A DNA stretch of 64,000 nt from Pyrocephalus nanus (taxonomy: Eukaryota > Chordata > Aves > Passeriformes > Tyrannidae): the NCBI GenBank assembly GCA_038380795.1, contig CM076266.1, positions 36,593,425 through 36,657,424 on the forward strand, in the 5' to 3' direction. Below are positions 42,101 through 50,565 of this stretch, in pieces (positions within the stretch are counted from its first letter, which is position 1; every line of letters starts with the position of its first letter). Under the pieces are notes generated by a model, which saw only the letters and a list, made by a program, of their open reading frames with translations, was not told where the DNA came from and ran no database searches. Both the position numbers and the translations under genes were made by a program.

Positions 42101-44840
42101 TAATCATTTTACAGTTAAGTGACATAAAAATGTAATTTGTTCTTGTACATTAAATTAATATAGGCCAAAATAAAGTTGTAGAGGACACAGATGTCAGTCT
42201 TTCATGGTGCAACCTATGTGTAAGGCAAGAATAAAACTGTGATATTTCATTCCTGCTTATGAAAGCCAGGAGCTTAAGACCTATAATTGAATAATAATAT
42301 AAACACAGTTTTTAGAGAACAAAGAACTTGTAACAAAAGCAAGTATTCTGTTTGATCTTTACATTGGCCCTTTTTATTATGAACTGGGATGCTCTGTTCC
42401 AGAAGGAACGTAAGTATGAGTATTCAAGAACTTAGCAGTCTTTAAAAGGGGGGGGAGGGAACCAAATAAAAAGAAGCTAAAAAGGTAGCAGATGACTGCT
42501 TGTTTTTCTTCTTTAAACTGTTATCAAATTACATTAGGGAAAGAAATGGTGTTTCATATGACCAACTGGAATAAACTTATTTTTTGTGTCATCTTACCTT
42601 CATACAACCTCCAGCAATTAAAGATATTAAATGGTGTGCATCTGAGTATCAGTTCTGAGCCTTCTGTTCTGCCTTACATGCCTGAAATGCAGTCATCATC
42701 CAAGTGTGGCGAGCTCTGGCCCTTGCTTCTGAATCCTCTCAAAATGTATCTCTTCTGCAGACTGTCACTGTTAACTCTGAGCTGTTTAAGTGCTGTGGTA
42801 CCTTACTAACAATGAAAACATCTGCTGCGCTGCACTTCTGTACGGCCCTATCGCATGGTCAGCTGGTGCGTTTTGTGCTTGAATTATCTGTGTTTCCTTG
42901 GATTGTATGCTCCTTTGGGCAGGGACTGTTTTCTTGCTCTGTTCCAAGCATCAAGCACAAGGTCTGTCCTGAGCAAATAATAGTTCAACTGCAAGACTCT
43001 CCCCTGCTTGCTGTTTTCTGAATTTCTAGCTACAATTATTTTCCATAGTGTGCCTACTTCTTTAAAACTTATTTACAATTGTTTAATACAATAACTGCTC
43101 CCGAGCTCTATGCTAAAACCTGACTTGGATCTACTTCTACAATAAACATGATTCCTTAGCAGTTGAAACACTTGTTGGTAGAACAGGCATTGCCTTGTTT
43201 CCCATGCCTTCCTAAGGTCTGGATAGAAGTCCATCATGCACTTTGCTTTGAAAGCTAAATTAAAATTACTTGTGTGCTTTTTACTTGGATGTTACACACC
43301 TTTAAGTTGGGAACTGGGGATATAATGCACAGGACTTCAGACTCCCACACGTACCTGAACATGCGTCTTCCTATTGAGCTCATTGTGGGCACATCTGTCG
43401 CACACAGTAGGAGATGCTGCAGAGGTGCTGCAGGGTGATCTGGGCACACACTGCAGGGTGGAGCCAGGGAGATGGAACTTATCAGGAGAATAAGCTGTGA
43501 TCTGTGGTTGTACATATGTGACTGCCCTGCTTCTAAGAGCTGCCAGTGTCACCACCAAGTGTGGTGGCTCGTGCTGTGGATACACCTGAGACCTGTGCCA
43601 GAACTTACCCTCAGGTGCCGTTATGAATGGTTAAGCCTGAGACAGGAGCAGTGCACAGATCTCCACTGAGGAGAATTTGAAGCGTTGTTCTTGACATTGA
43701 ATGAGTGGAGGCAAGTACATAGGGAAAGGGGGAAGCTGCAGAAGAAGCAGTATTGAGAATTTTTAGAGCCATGGTTACCCAGAAGAGATGTCACAGCTAT
43801 ATGTGACTTGACTGCAGGTCATTCCATGGCCTGAGACCTCTTGCATTTGGGAGTTGTCACAGCAGTTTGTTTGGACCAGTTGGGCATCGAAGAGGTGTCT
43901 CTGCATGTTCTAGTCTGCTAACCCAGCTGGCATTTCCTCAAACTTCTGTGGATTTCTTAACTGATATCCTGCAAAATAAAGTTAGGCTTTGGTTTTATAG
44001 TTTACATTACTGTATATTGTAATAAATTATAGGTTAACTGACAGTCTATACTCTGCCTGTTCAATTAGCTGTCCCTGCTGCTTTAGCCAGCTTGATACTG
44101 AGATAAGGCAGCGTTATTAAATTAACTGTCTGTGACAAGCAGCTGTGGTGGAAGCTTCTGGATGAAGAAACATTTAAGACGTTGAGCTCAGGTTTCTGCA
44201 GGGCTCTTTAGTGAATGCCTTCACCCACTGTTGGCTGCCATTACTTGTCTCTCCTCAGCCAGGTGACTTCCTCACTGTTTTCAGATCCAGGCTTTTCTCG
44301 CTGGCCTAAAATACCTAACTGTGCTTAACAAAACAATTATATCTTTGTTGCAAAGCCCATTAACTTCAAGCTTGTTTTCGTAACCAGAAGCTTAAAAATT
44401 CTAATTGATAATGCATTCAATTTTTTTTATTTTTTAAACAGTGTGAAATTAAGCAATATAAAATACTTTTGCAGCTGAAAGATAATATGATCTTGGAGAA
44501 ATTTTTGCATTGTCTATGTTAAATGAAGGTTTTGCTTTTTCTTGACTTCCTAGGTTACACACCAGCTTTGGCCTGTGCGCCCAACAAGGATGTGGCCGAT
44601 TGCCTGGCTCTCATTCTGGCCACCATGATGCCTGTTTCATCAAGCAGCACATTACCTGCCCTTACCTTCAATGCCATTAATCATTACACCAACACCTCAA
44701 AAACTGTCACCTTTGATTCCTTGCCACTCATGAGGAGTGACCACAGCTCTTACTGTACTTTCAACAACATTGGCAGGGAAGGTGGCTATCCATATACAGA
44801 AGACGACGAGCTCAATGACTCAGATTCTGAGACGTATTAG
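6057..44840 (+). CDS. ANKRD28: ANKRD28, PP6 ankyrin-repeat regulatory subunit A (25 exons, 5' end outside window)
   Basis: Family knowledge: ANKRD28 is a cytoplasmic scaffold built almost wholly of ankyrin repeats that binds protein phosphatase 6 holoenzyme (PPP6C with a SAPS subunit) and has been linked to p130Cas/DOCK180 adhesion signalling. Seen here: 25 exons with GT-AG borders and matching phases encode 990 residues ending in [11 protein letters not shown] and a TAG stop. Ankyrin signatures (TPLHxAA, GAxVNxxD) recur through exons 1-24; the last exon carries the non-ankyrin Ser/Thr-rich tail. Numbering in the exon entries assumes the 63 residues that precede Gly64 in the human protein as I recall it; 63 + 990 = 1,053, the human length, so no internal exon is missing. 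Paralogues ANKRD44 and ANKRD52 share the layout, but the C-terminus and the BTD/HACL1 neighbours fit ANKRD28. Promoter and first exons lie left of position 1. Confidence 0.97.
9008..9208 (+). CDS. ANKRD28: ANKRD28 exon, residues 88-154
   Basis: 67 codons, phase 0 at both ends, beginning [20 protein letters not shown] and ending [10 protein letters not shown]. Acceptor CTTTCAG, donor GAG|GTAAAA. Two ankyrin repeats. The first residue is Asp where human, as I recall, has Glu. Confidence 0.97.
9926..10013 (+). CDS. ANKRD28: ANKRD28 exon, residues 155-184
   Basis: Encodes [20 protein letters not shown] then RAIHWAAYM, with the next Gly split after its first base. Acceptor TTTTAG, donor G|GTATGT. 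Confidence 0.97.
13031..13173 (+). CDS. ANKRD28: ANKRD28 exon, residues 184-231
   Basis: Completes Gly184, then [20 protein letters not shown] and on to YLLDLGVD. Acceptor TTTTAG, donor GAT|GTAAGG, phase 0. The ankyrin turn reads HTAEV where the family normally has HGAEV. Confidence 0.97.
14214..14426 (+). CDS. ANKRD28: ANKRD28 exon, residues 232-302
   Basis: 71 codons from [20 protein letters not shown] to NGADVNIK, phase 0 at both ends. Acceptor CTGATAG, donor AAG|GTAGGT. Two ankyrin repeats; the ATG at the start is an internal Met, not an initiation site. Confidence 0.97.
15217..15540 (+). mobile_element. CR1 LINE fragment, 5'-truncated, sense orientation
   Basis: The block resembles the 3' end of avian CR1 elements: AGGAGACCTTA near the start, GACATTAGGAAGAAATCCTT, ACTGGAACAGGTTGCTCAGG, CCCCATTCCTGGAAGTGTTC, AACTAGATGATATTTAAGGT, then TCTTCCAACCCAAACGATCC. 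The usual terminal TTCTATGA repeat is degraded to CCTACGAC. About 325 bases remain, so it has no coding capacity. It supports a sauropsid, most likely avian, source. Confidence 0.92.
17879..17930 (+). pseudogene. Decayed duplicate of the ANKRD28 exon at 18876
   Basis: The first 38 bases match the start of the real exon at 18876 at 30 of 38 positions without gaps, and seven of the eight differences are transitions. In the same frame it reads [13 protein letters not shown] against [13 protein letters not shown]. Similarity then becomes patchy (GATATTTCA against AGATTTTCA). An AG directly precedes it, but the pyrimidine tract is poor and no usable phase-1 donor follows; the nearest GT would create a TGA at the junction. 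I infer an old tandem exon duplication that no longer splices. Confidence 0.6.
18876..18954 (+). CDS. ANKRD28: ANKRD28 exon, residues 303-329
   Basis: Encodes [20 protein letters not shown] then QTIIQN, with Gly329 split after its first base. Strong T-rich tract and TCCAG acceptor; donor G|GTAAAA. Confidence 0.97.
19399..19513 (+). CDS. ANKRD28: ANKRD28 exon, residues 329-367
   Basis: Completes Gly329, then [20 protein letters not shown] through ITSGADTA, with Lys367 split after AA. Acceptor TTATAG, donor AA|GTAGGT. Confidence 0.97.
19915..19997 (+). CDS. ANKRD28: ANKRD28 exon, residues 367-395
   Basis: Completes Lys367, then [20 protein letters not shown] through KLLSS, with Gly395 split. 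Acceptor CTTAG, donor G|GTAGGA. Confidence 0.96.
21972..22035 (+). CDS. ANKRD28: ANKRD28 exon, residues 395-416
   Basis: Completes Gly395, then [20 protein letters not shown], with Gly416 split after GG. The donor lies in a run of six G (GGGGG|GTATGC); phase with the next exon fixes the cut. Confidence 0.95.
23335..23403 (+). CDS. ANKRD28: ANKRD28 exon, residues 416-439
   Basis: Completes Gly416, then [20 protein letters not shown] and FG, with Arg439 split. Acceptor AATAG, donor AG|GTAAGA. Length 69 with equal phases at both ends, so skipping it would keep frame. Confidence 0.96.
24962..25102 (+). CDS. ANKRD28: ANKRD28 exon, residues 439-486
   Basis: Completes Arg439, then [20 protein letters not shown] through AAASDTDG, with Lys486 split. 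The donor AA|GTAAGT is strong, but the acceptor is weak: purine-rich TACTAAAG with A at the -3 position. Phase and protein continuity leave no other good choice. Skipping 141 bases would keep frame. Confidence 0.95.
29275..29386 (+). CDS. ANKRD28: ANKRD28 exon, residues 486-523
   Basis: Completes Lys486, then [20 protein letters not shown] through HRLCLEL. Acceptor AATAG, donor TTG|GTAAGA, phase 0. It follows the longest intron gap among the middle exons (about 4.2 kb), in which I saw nothing coding. Confidence 0.97.
29711..29737 (+). CDS. ANKRD28: ANKRD28 27-nt microexon, residues 524-532
   Basis: Nine codons, IASETPLDV, phase 0 at both ends, between TTGCAG and GTAAGT. The nonapeptide joins LCLEL to LMETS exactly as in the human protein as I recall it. 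Confidence 0.93.
30639..30713 (+). CDS. ANKRD28: ANKRD28 exon, residues 533-557
   Basis: 25 codons, [20 protein letters not shown] then PLHLA, phase 0 at both ends. CT-rich tract with TCTCAG acceptor; donor GCA|GTAAGT. It encodes the less regular acidic linker between ankyrin repeats. Confidence 0.96.
31202..31226. repeat. (TA)n microsatellite
   Basis: About twelve uninterrupted TA units in an ANKRD28 intron. Confidence 0.9.
31734..31935 (+). CDS. ANKRD28: ANKRD28 exon, residues 558-625
   Basis: Begins [20 protein letters not shown] and runs to VKRTPIHAA, with Ala625 split after G. Acceptor TTGTAG, donor G|GTATGT. Two ankyrin repeats. Confidence 0.97.
33270..33357 (+). CDS. ANKRD28: ANKRD28 exon, residues 625-654
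   Basis: Completes Ala625, then [20 protein letters not shown] and VDIQDGNG, with Gln654 split. Acceptor TTACAG, donor CA|GTGAGT. Confidence 0.96.
33816..33933 (+). CDS. ANKRD28: ANKRD28 exon, residues 654-693
   Basis: Completes Gln654, then [20 protein letters not shown] through GRTALHRG, phase 0 end. Acceptor CTTAG, donor GGG|GTAAGA. Confidence 0.97.
34525..34744 (+). CDS. ANKRD28: ANKRD28 exon, residues 694-767
   Basis: 73 codons from [20 protein letters not shown] to SLHWACYN plus the first base of Gly767. CT-rich tract with CACAG acceptor; donor G|GTAACG. Confidence 0.97.
36117..36204 (+). CDS. ANKRD28: ANKRD28 exon, residues 767-796
   Basis: Completes Gly767, then [20 protein letters not shown] and SFSPLHCA, with Val796 split. 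Acceptor CTTTAG, donor GT|GTAAGG. Only 96 bases separate it from the next exon. Confidence 0.96.
36301..36384 (+). CDS. ANKRD28: ANKRD28 exon, residues 796-824
   Basis: Completes Val796, then [20 protein letters not shown] and NSTDSKG, with Arg824 split. Acceptor TTATAG, donor AG|GTAAGA. 84 bases with equal phases. Confidence 0.96.
36910..37055 (+). CDS. ANKRD28: ANKRD28 exon, residues 824-873
   Basis: Completes Arg824, then [20 protein letters not shown] through ENGQTNTV, with Glu873 split. Acceptor TTGTAG, donor G|GTAAAG. Confidence 0.97.
37241..37323 (+). CDS. ANKRD28: ANKRD28 exon, residues 873-900
   Basis: Completes Glu873, then [20 protein letters not shown] and LHLACSK, phase 0 end. 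Acceptor TTCCCCAG, donor AAG|GTGTGT. Confidence 0.96.
37460..37542 (+). CDS. ANKRD28: ANKRD28 exon, residues 901-928
   Basis: [20 protein letters not shown] then ATNAALQ, with Thr928 split. Acceptor GTTAAG, donor AC|GTACGT. The intron before it is only 136 bases. Confidence 0.96.
38286..38337. repeat. (AAAC)n-type simple repeat
   Basis: A-rich tract dominated by AAAC and AAAAC units within an ANKRD28 intron. Confidence 0.85.
38400..38489. repeat. Long imperfect inverted repeat (hairpin)
   Basis: The inner stem pairs 38439-38454 with 38459-38474 at 15 of 16 positions around a 4-base AAGG loop. An outer stem pairs 38400-38413 with 38476-38489 at 12 of 14. About 25 unpaired bases lie between the stems on the left side only. 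It sits in the intron after residue 928. Origin unknown: it could be a small non-autonomous element or a hairpin-forming RNA. Confidence 0.7.
39799..39890 (+). CDS. ANKRD28: ANKRD28 exon, residues 928-959
   Basis: Completes Thr928, then [20 protein letters not shown] and [10 protein letters not shown], with Gly959 split. Acceptor TTCACAG, donor G|GTAAGA. This is the last full ankyrin repeat. Confidence 0.97.
42899..42985 (+). repeat. Possible ancient MIR/L2-type 3' tail remnant
   Basis: GATTGTATGCTCCTTTGGGC followed by AGGGACTGTTTTCTTGCTCT resembles the GATTGTAAGCTCCTTGGGGCAGGGACTG motif common to old MIR, L2 and related amniote repeats. The rest of such an element is not recognisable. Recalled from general familiarity only. 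Confidence 0.45.
44554..44840 (+). CDS. ANKRD28: ANKRD28 terminal coding exon, residues 959-1053 and stop
   Basis: Completes Gly959, then [20 protein letters not shown]. It continues into a Ser/Thr-rich tail with [18 protein letters not shown] and ends [11 protein letters not shown] before TAG at 44838-44840. Acceptor TTCCTAG. The acidic C-terminus is characteristic of ANKRD28. Confidence 0.97.
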
Positions 44841-45256
44841 AAGCTACATTTTGTAGGTCTGAGGAGTGAACCCTCATGCTGGAAGGTCAGACTTGCGTTC
44901 TCGGAAAGCTGTTGGTGTTTCAGTACAGAAAGAGGACAGGCCTTTGAGAAGATTTTTTTTATTGTGGTTGCATTGAAAAAAAAAAATCTGTGAGACTCTA
45001 GGAAGATTTTTAAGAGCATATTTTGCAGAAGAAGCATGAATTCTTGAATAAGTACTTGGAATCCATGGCAAAAAAAAAAAAAAAAAGAATGTCAAAACTG
45101 TTTTATTTAACTGTATTAATACCATTCTGTTTCTGGTGCCGGGAGTAATTCCTGCAGACTGGGCACCCGACTTGACGTAAATGAACAACACTATTGTTCA
45201 ACACAAAGGATGCTAGATTTAAATATTCTCAGTAAAACTAAAACCATTTTGAAGGC

Positions 45257-45262
45257 AATAAA
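45257..45262 (+). terminator. Candidate proximal poly(A) signal (ANKRD28)
   Basis: AATAAA followed within 25 bases by GT-rich sequence (GAGTTTGG, then TTGTTTGTGC). It would give a 3' UTR of roughly 440 bases. Confidence 0.45.
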
Positions 45263-46525
45263 TGAGTTTGGTACAGTAGGCATTGTTTGTGCTGCAAATT
45301 GCCAAAGGACCAAATAACTTAAAGATTTTTTTAATTAAATAAATTTTTGTGAAAACTGGAATAGGTTATTTGAGAAGTTGTTTCAACCAAACCTTAATTA
45401 CTTCTGGAAAAGAAGCTTAGATTTGGGTTTAAATGTTGAATTTTATTTTTTCTAATTCTCTGAAAGCCTTCCGACACTATTAAATGTACCATGAAAGAAA
45501 GCAGATGTACTTTTAATTTTTTTTTCTTTTTTGTTTAGATGAAATGAAAATGATCTTGTCATACTTTTATAATACTGAAGTTAAACCAGCTAACAAGGTG
45601 AAGTCAGGGTGAAAAATGTACAGTGTAATAAACAAGGGAAGGGGTGGGAGATGTGGAAGGGAAGTGGGAAGCAGTAATTGTTGCACAGTTTTAGGGTTTT
45701 CTTAACTTGGGTTTTGGATTGAGATTTTTCTTAATTTAAAAAATACACGAGTAACTTGGAAACTATGAAACTGCATAAAACAAATTGAAATGTCTTGATA
45801 ACCCTGTTGTGACTGAGAGTTCTTTTCAATAATTTATCCACTTCCTTACATCATAAATTTGTATGTAAGATTAAAATTGTATATCCCTATCACCTTTTTT
45901 TTTTTTTTTAATCCCAGAGTGACGTGGGGGGAGGTGAATTTAAAAGTATATTTCCCTATTAGAGAAAAAAGTACAGTGTCTGGTCTGTGGGAAGAGCTGT
46001 GTATCTTTGTTGTGCTCCATTTAGAAAATAAACAGCAGAAACAGGTCCCTTAATGTAGTTCAGACTTGCCCAAATATTTTTTTTAATTTATAACAGACTA
46101 CTCTTTTTTTAATTGCCTGAAGAATGAAAAACTGACATAAGTAAGCTGAAGTTTTGTCTGTTAAATATGAATATTTACTTTATTTGGCTCTGCTTTAACT
46201 ATAACTGTTACTTTTCAAGTGAATTTGTTTATGTACATGCAAGGAATCCTTGCATGTCCTGGCAAAGTACAAATAAATTACTACAAACTGATTCCAATTT
46301 CATTTTTATCCTTTTTTTTGTATTGTGAAACTGGAAATTTTGTAAATTACAGCTGCTTTTCTGAACATAGTGTGGAAACACGGGACAATATTTTGATCTA
46401 TTTGATAATTTTGTGGGGGTTTTGAAGAATTAATGAGCATGTACATAGAAATAGTGACTGCTTGAATACTGTATTTACCTGCACTCTTTCAGTACTTCAA
46501 GAATCCTGTATATTTTATAGATTAT

Positions 46526-46531
46526 AATAAA
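46526..46531 (+). terminator. Candidate poly(A) signal (ANKRD28)
   Basis: AATAAA in ATTATAATAAAACCC, about 1.7 kb after the stop codon; the downstream element is only moderately GT-rich. Confidence 0.4.
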
Positions 46532-48072
46532 ACCCAAATTTGAGTTCTACTAATGAATAATTTATTTGCATGTACTAAGGATTGATGACAAAGTTTCTTG
46601 TCGAAATGTTAGAATTTATAAAATCTGCTTCACGAAGGCTTTGCCAGCATTTTAATTCTAAAGGAAGGTGAGCTATTTAAAGTAATTTTAAATGTTAAAT
46701 TACTTCATTATTCCTTTAGGCTTCCTTTTAATTATTACTTTCTTAACTATTTGTGTCTGTGTTCATTGTTTATATATGCAATATGTTTATCTGTGAGCAG
46801 AATTAGATGAATTCAGTGAGGTCATGATTTCTATGCGTTCTTCTCTCTGAATCTCACGTGTGGCTGTGGGGCAAGCAATGTCCATGCCTCAGCTGGGCAC
46901 GCAGGCAGCACTCAGAAGATCCATATTGGCCTGTCTTGAGATTCACTGTAACTATTTAAATTCCAAGGCTGAAGCAGCATGGACCCATTTTTCATCTCAT
47001 ATGCTTGTGGGAAATCTGGATGAGAACACCAAGCAGTGTGTTATTTAAAAGGAAAGAGCTGCATATTTCTGTTCTTGAAACTGTCCGAATTTTGTTGAGT
47101 CAAAGGCACTGTGAGAAGATGATATTATTAGGCCTTTATTATCTATGCTGACCTCTGACTCCAAGAGGACCTGTTACGTCAGTGTATGGTGTCTGTAGCC
47201 ATAGGGAACTTTATGGGAGGGGACACTCCAGCCTTACTGGATAATTAGCAGTGCAGTAGAGGCTGAGCTGTCCCTGTCCACTGTGTCTGGAGGAGAAAAA
47301 GCTCAGATGGCACTGGTTTGTTTATAAAAGATTTGGATGTGGAATACAGGGAAATGCAGGAAACAGTGCTGTTGAACATGTTTGTTTCCTTAGGTCGATC
47401 AGAAATTGTGCCTTTCTTTTGGTTCATTGCTGCTCACCTCCTGAGGAAGAAAACCATTTCTCTGTGTTAAATTGCATTATTTTTAAGTTGGGTTTTGTGA
47501 ACTTTTAGAGCTAAATATCTGTCCTTTTTTTATATTGCAAATTGTTAAGACCATTTAGGAATTCAGAATAAGATGGTTTTGTATCTTATCTATCTCATCC
47601 TTACAATTTACTCAGTGAGCCTGTAGATTGCAATTTGCATGTATTTGTTAAAATAAACAAACAACTTCATTACTACCTGGCCATATGGGTAGGACAGTAA
47701 TTGTGCCTTGTAAGTGATAATTGAGACTATTATCATAAAATGGTCTAGTTCCAAAACTGGAATGTGATTTGTTTAAAGACCATGCTACTGTGGTCAGAGA
47801 CCACTTTTTAACGAGAGGTCAAGGAACTGGAGGTTCCTTGTTTCTGAAAAGCAAATAATGCTGTGTGTGGCTGGAGGAGGGAAAAAAAAAAAAAAAAAAA
47901 GTGTTCGTACCTCAGTTGGAGGCCTCTTCATTTCCAGAAAATTATACTGGAACCTCCATTTTTCTAAAAGAAATGAGACAGTTATTCTTACAGCCTTTAT
48001 CCAAACAATCTCTTGGATTTTCACCAAGGGAGAACAGTGAGCCTTGGCTGGACCATTAAAGCAATATATCAG

Positions 48073-48078
48073 AATAAA
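48073..48078 (+). terminator. Candidate distal poly(A) signal
   Basis: AATAAAATAAA followed by CTCTTTTTGTCCTGG, a T/GT-rich downstream element, about 3.2 kb past the ANKRD28 stop. Confidence 0.35.
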
Positions 48079-50559
48079 ATAAACTCTTTTTGTCCTGGAG
48101 GAAAAAAAAAATTAAATGGACTCCAGGAATGAGGACAGCTGGCTCTGCTCAGCTCTGTGTATTCTGACTTCTGGGATGTTTTATGGGTTTTTCAGTTCTC
48201 AGGATAAATGTTCTGTAGAAGAAAATGCCAAGTCAGTTAGTATTAACCTCACAGGCTGAGCTGTTACTTTTAGAGTGCTGTGTTGCAGCATAAATGCTGG
48301 ATGCTTATAAAAGGAATCAGTCTGTCTTGCCCCCACACACATGCCCAAGAGTAAATTCTACTGTCTTATAATTCCTTATAAAATCTTGACTTCTGTGTCT
48401 CCTGTTTTGTGATTCCTTGTTTTACTTTTTATCACCTTCACATGCTTAGATGTCTCCAGAATAATTGTGTAAATATATGTGGAACAATCAGAGCTAGAAA
48501 TAAGCACTTTTTGAACTTAGATTTTGGTTGCAGTTGTTTCAGGTTATTTTCTGGTTGCATATTTTGTTTAAAATTCTGACTTGTCTATGTCCTCATTTCA
48601 GCCATCAGGCTAAAGAATTAACAAATGTTTGGTTGAAAAAAATTAATATTTAAATCCAAAGTTTTGCTCCTTTTGACATCTACAAAAAGGGCACTGAAGA
48701 TACCAAAGCTGTCACCAAAGCTGGAGGGAAGATGACTTAAAAGAAGCATGAGATAATGTTTATAGATTCTCCAACCAAATTAATTCTGGTTTTGAGAGGA
48801 ATTAGCCTTCCTTTGCCCAGATATTGTGTCTGTTTAAAGACAACTGCCATAGTAATCCAGAATAACATGCTCTATTTACATTCTAGTTTACAAAAAAAAT
48901 TTAGAAAATGTTCATTAAATGCAGTTGGTTGGAGATAACACAACTGTTTTGGTAGCTCAGCTTCTCTCATGCAAAAAAAAAAGAAAAAGTAATGACCTTT
49001 CTGTTGATCATGTAATAGCTGGTTAAGAGGATCATCCTATAGAAAGATCATAAGCAACATTGAATACTGCACAAAGAACTGGTTAGCCTTTACTTGTGAG
49101 AAGTTTGTCATAATCATGGGACATTTTAAACACTTCTAGATGTCTCCAGGGAGCCCATATGACTCAAATCCATGTTTGGATCGGTGAAGTTCACATCTTA
49201 AAAAACTGAAACCCAAATAAAAAGGGTGTAAGTGTTTACGGACACAGCAGTTCTGGAGAACTGGAGGCCACGCTCTTTGGCTCAGTGTACCACCGGCTGG
49301 GTGGGGGAGCTCCACAGGCTTCCATGGCTCCAGCTGCAGGAGCAGCAGGAGGACCTGGCCAGAGGACTCTCCTGATCTCCCATCACTTTGTTCTGCGCCT
49401 CTGCTGATGGTACATATTCACTTCCAAAAGGAAATGCCATGGCACTTCTGGTTAAAAAGCACTGATTCCTGATGACAGTAATTCCTGATAATCCTGTCCC
49501 TGGTTGGAATCAGACTAATAATGTTGGAGAGAAGGGCCTTTATTAATCTCTTAATAAGTAGTTTAAACTTCTAACACTACCTCCACAGATCTGGATTTAA
49601 TCTCAGCAAAATTCATTTTAATATCAGGAAAAAGTAAGTATTTAAATTCTTAAAAGTTGGTCAAGGAAATTCCTATAAATCCTTAAATCCAAGATAGGTA
49701 GTTATTGCCTCTTGTATTAATCTCAGTGATTTGTGATGACTTCCTTATAATCCTTTAATACGCTACAGAAGTTGACAGGACAGTTGGGGAAGAATTCTGA
49801 TTAGGTTGAAAAACCTTTTTTGAATGCAAGTGTGTAGCTGTGACTCTAAATTGGATAAGAAAACAATTTATAAAACATGGGTCTCCAAACTTTACAGACT
49901 GAAACCCAAGGTTTTAAGAGCTCTCAGGAATGTGGTCTGATTCTTGGGGTGATCATATGCAGGGCCCATGTGTTGGACTTCAGTGATCTTTGTTAGCTGA
50001 TAGCATTGGCTTTTTGCATTTTCTGGAATCCTTTTCTCACTGTAATATGTGTATGTTTTGAAGAATGTTAAGTGCAAAGGTATCACTGTGCATTAATTTG
50101 AAAGGACGGAATTAACTGTCTGTTCTTAGGAAAAATACTACCATTGTGTTTATGATGATCTGTAAGCCTTATTACAAAAATCCCTTCGTTTTACTGCTCA
50201 ACAGGAGATTCAAATGCCTGGCTGGACACTGTGAGTGTCACCCAGCCCCCCAGTCTGATCTGTGTGTCCTCTCAGATCTACTGAGAGAAAAATGGTCTGA
50301 AATGGCAGCCTCAGAAAGAGCATTTCATGAAGTTGTTCAGCCATCTGGAGCCCAAGAAGATCAAGAGTGTCTCAGTTTCCTTTTCCAGGGGGAAAATTAG
50401 TTGCAGGTGTGACTAAAATTTTCAATTTCTACAACTCATCTCGCAACTGAACATTCCTGACAGGAAGAAGATGAGTGTCCCTCCTTGCGGTACTTGAAGA
50501 TTTCTTGCAGCTATTTCCAGACTGTTATCCCAATTTCTTTAGCACTGTATTTGTCCTCT

Positions 50560-50565
50560 AATAAA
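50560..50565 (+). terminator. Candidate distal poly(A) signal
   Basis: AATAAA with a good downstream element, TGGTGTGCCGTGTTATTTTA, some 25-50 bases later. It could end a very long ANKRD28 3' UTR or a separate non-coding transcript. Confidence 0.4.

Larger units (their letters stand above)
44841..46560 (+). other. ANKRD28: ANKRD28 3' UTR, proximal part
   Basis: AT-rich sequence with no long open frame follows the stop codon. It contains an internal A-run near 45071-45087 that could misprime oligo(dT), plus several AATAAA hexamers. The downstream limit is an inference from the hexamer near 46526; longer forms are possible. Confidence 0.6.

Noticed and set aside
48686..48745. Short Lys/Thr-rich peptide frame (KGTEDTKAVTKAGGKMT and stop), possible processed pseudogene fragment
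   Set aside because: Too short, with no identifiable parent protein and no clear poly(A) tail or target-site duplication.
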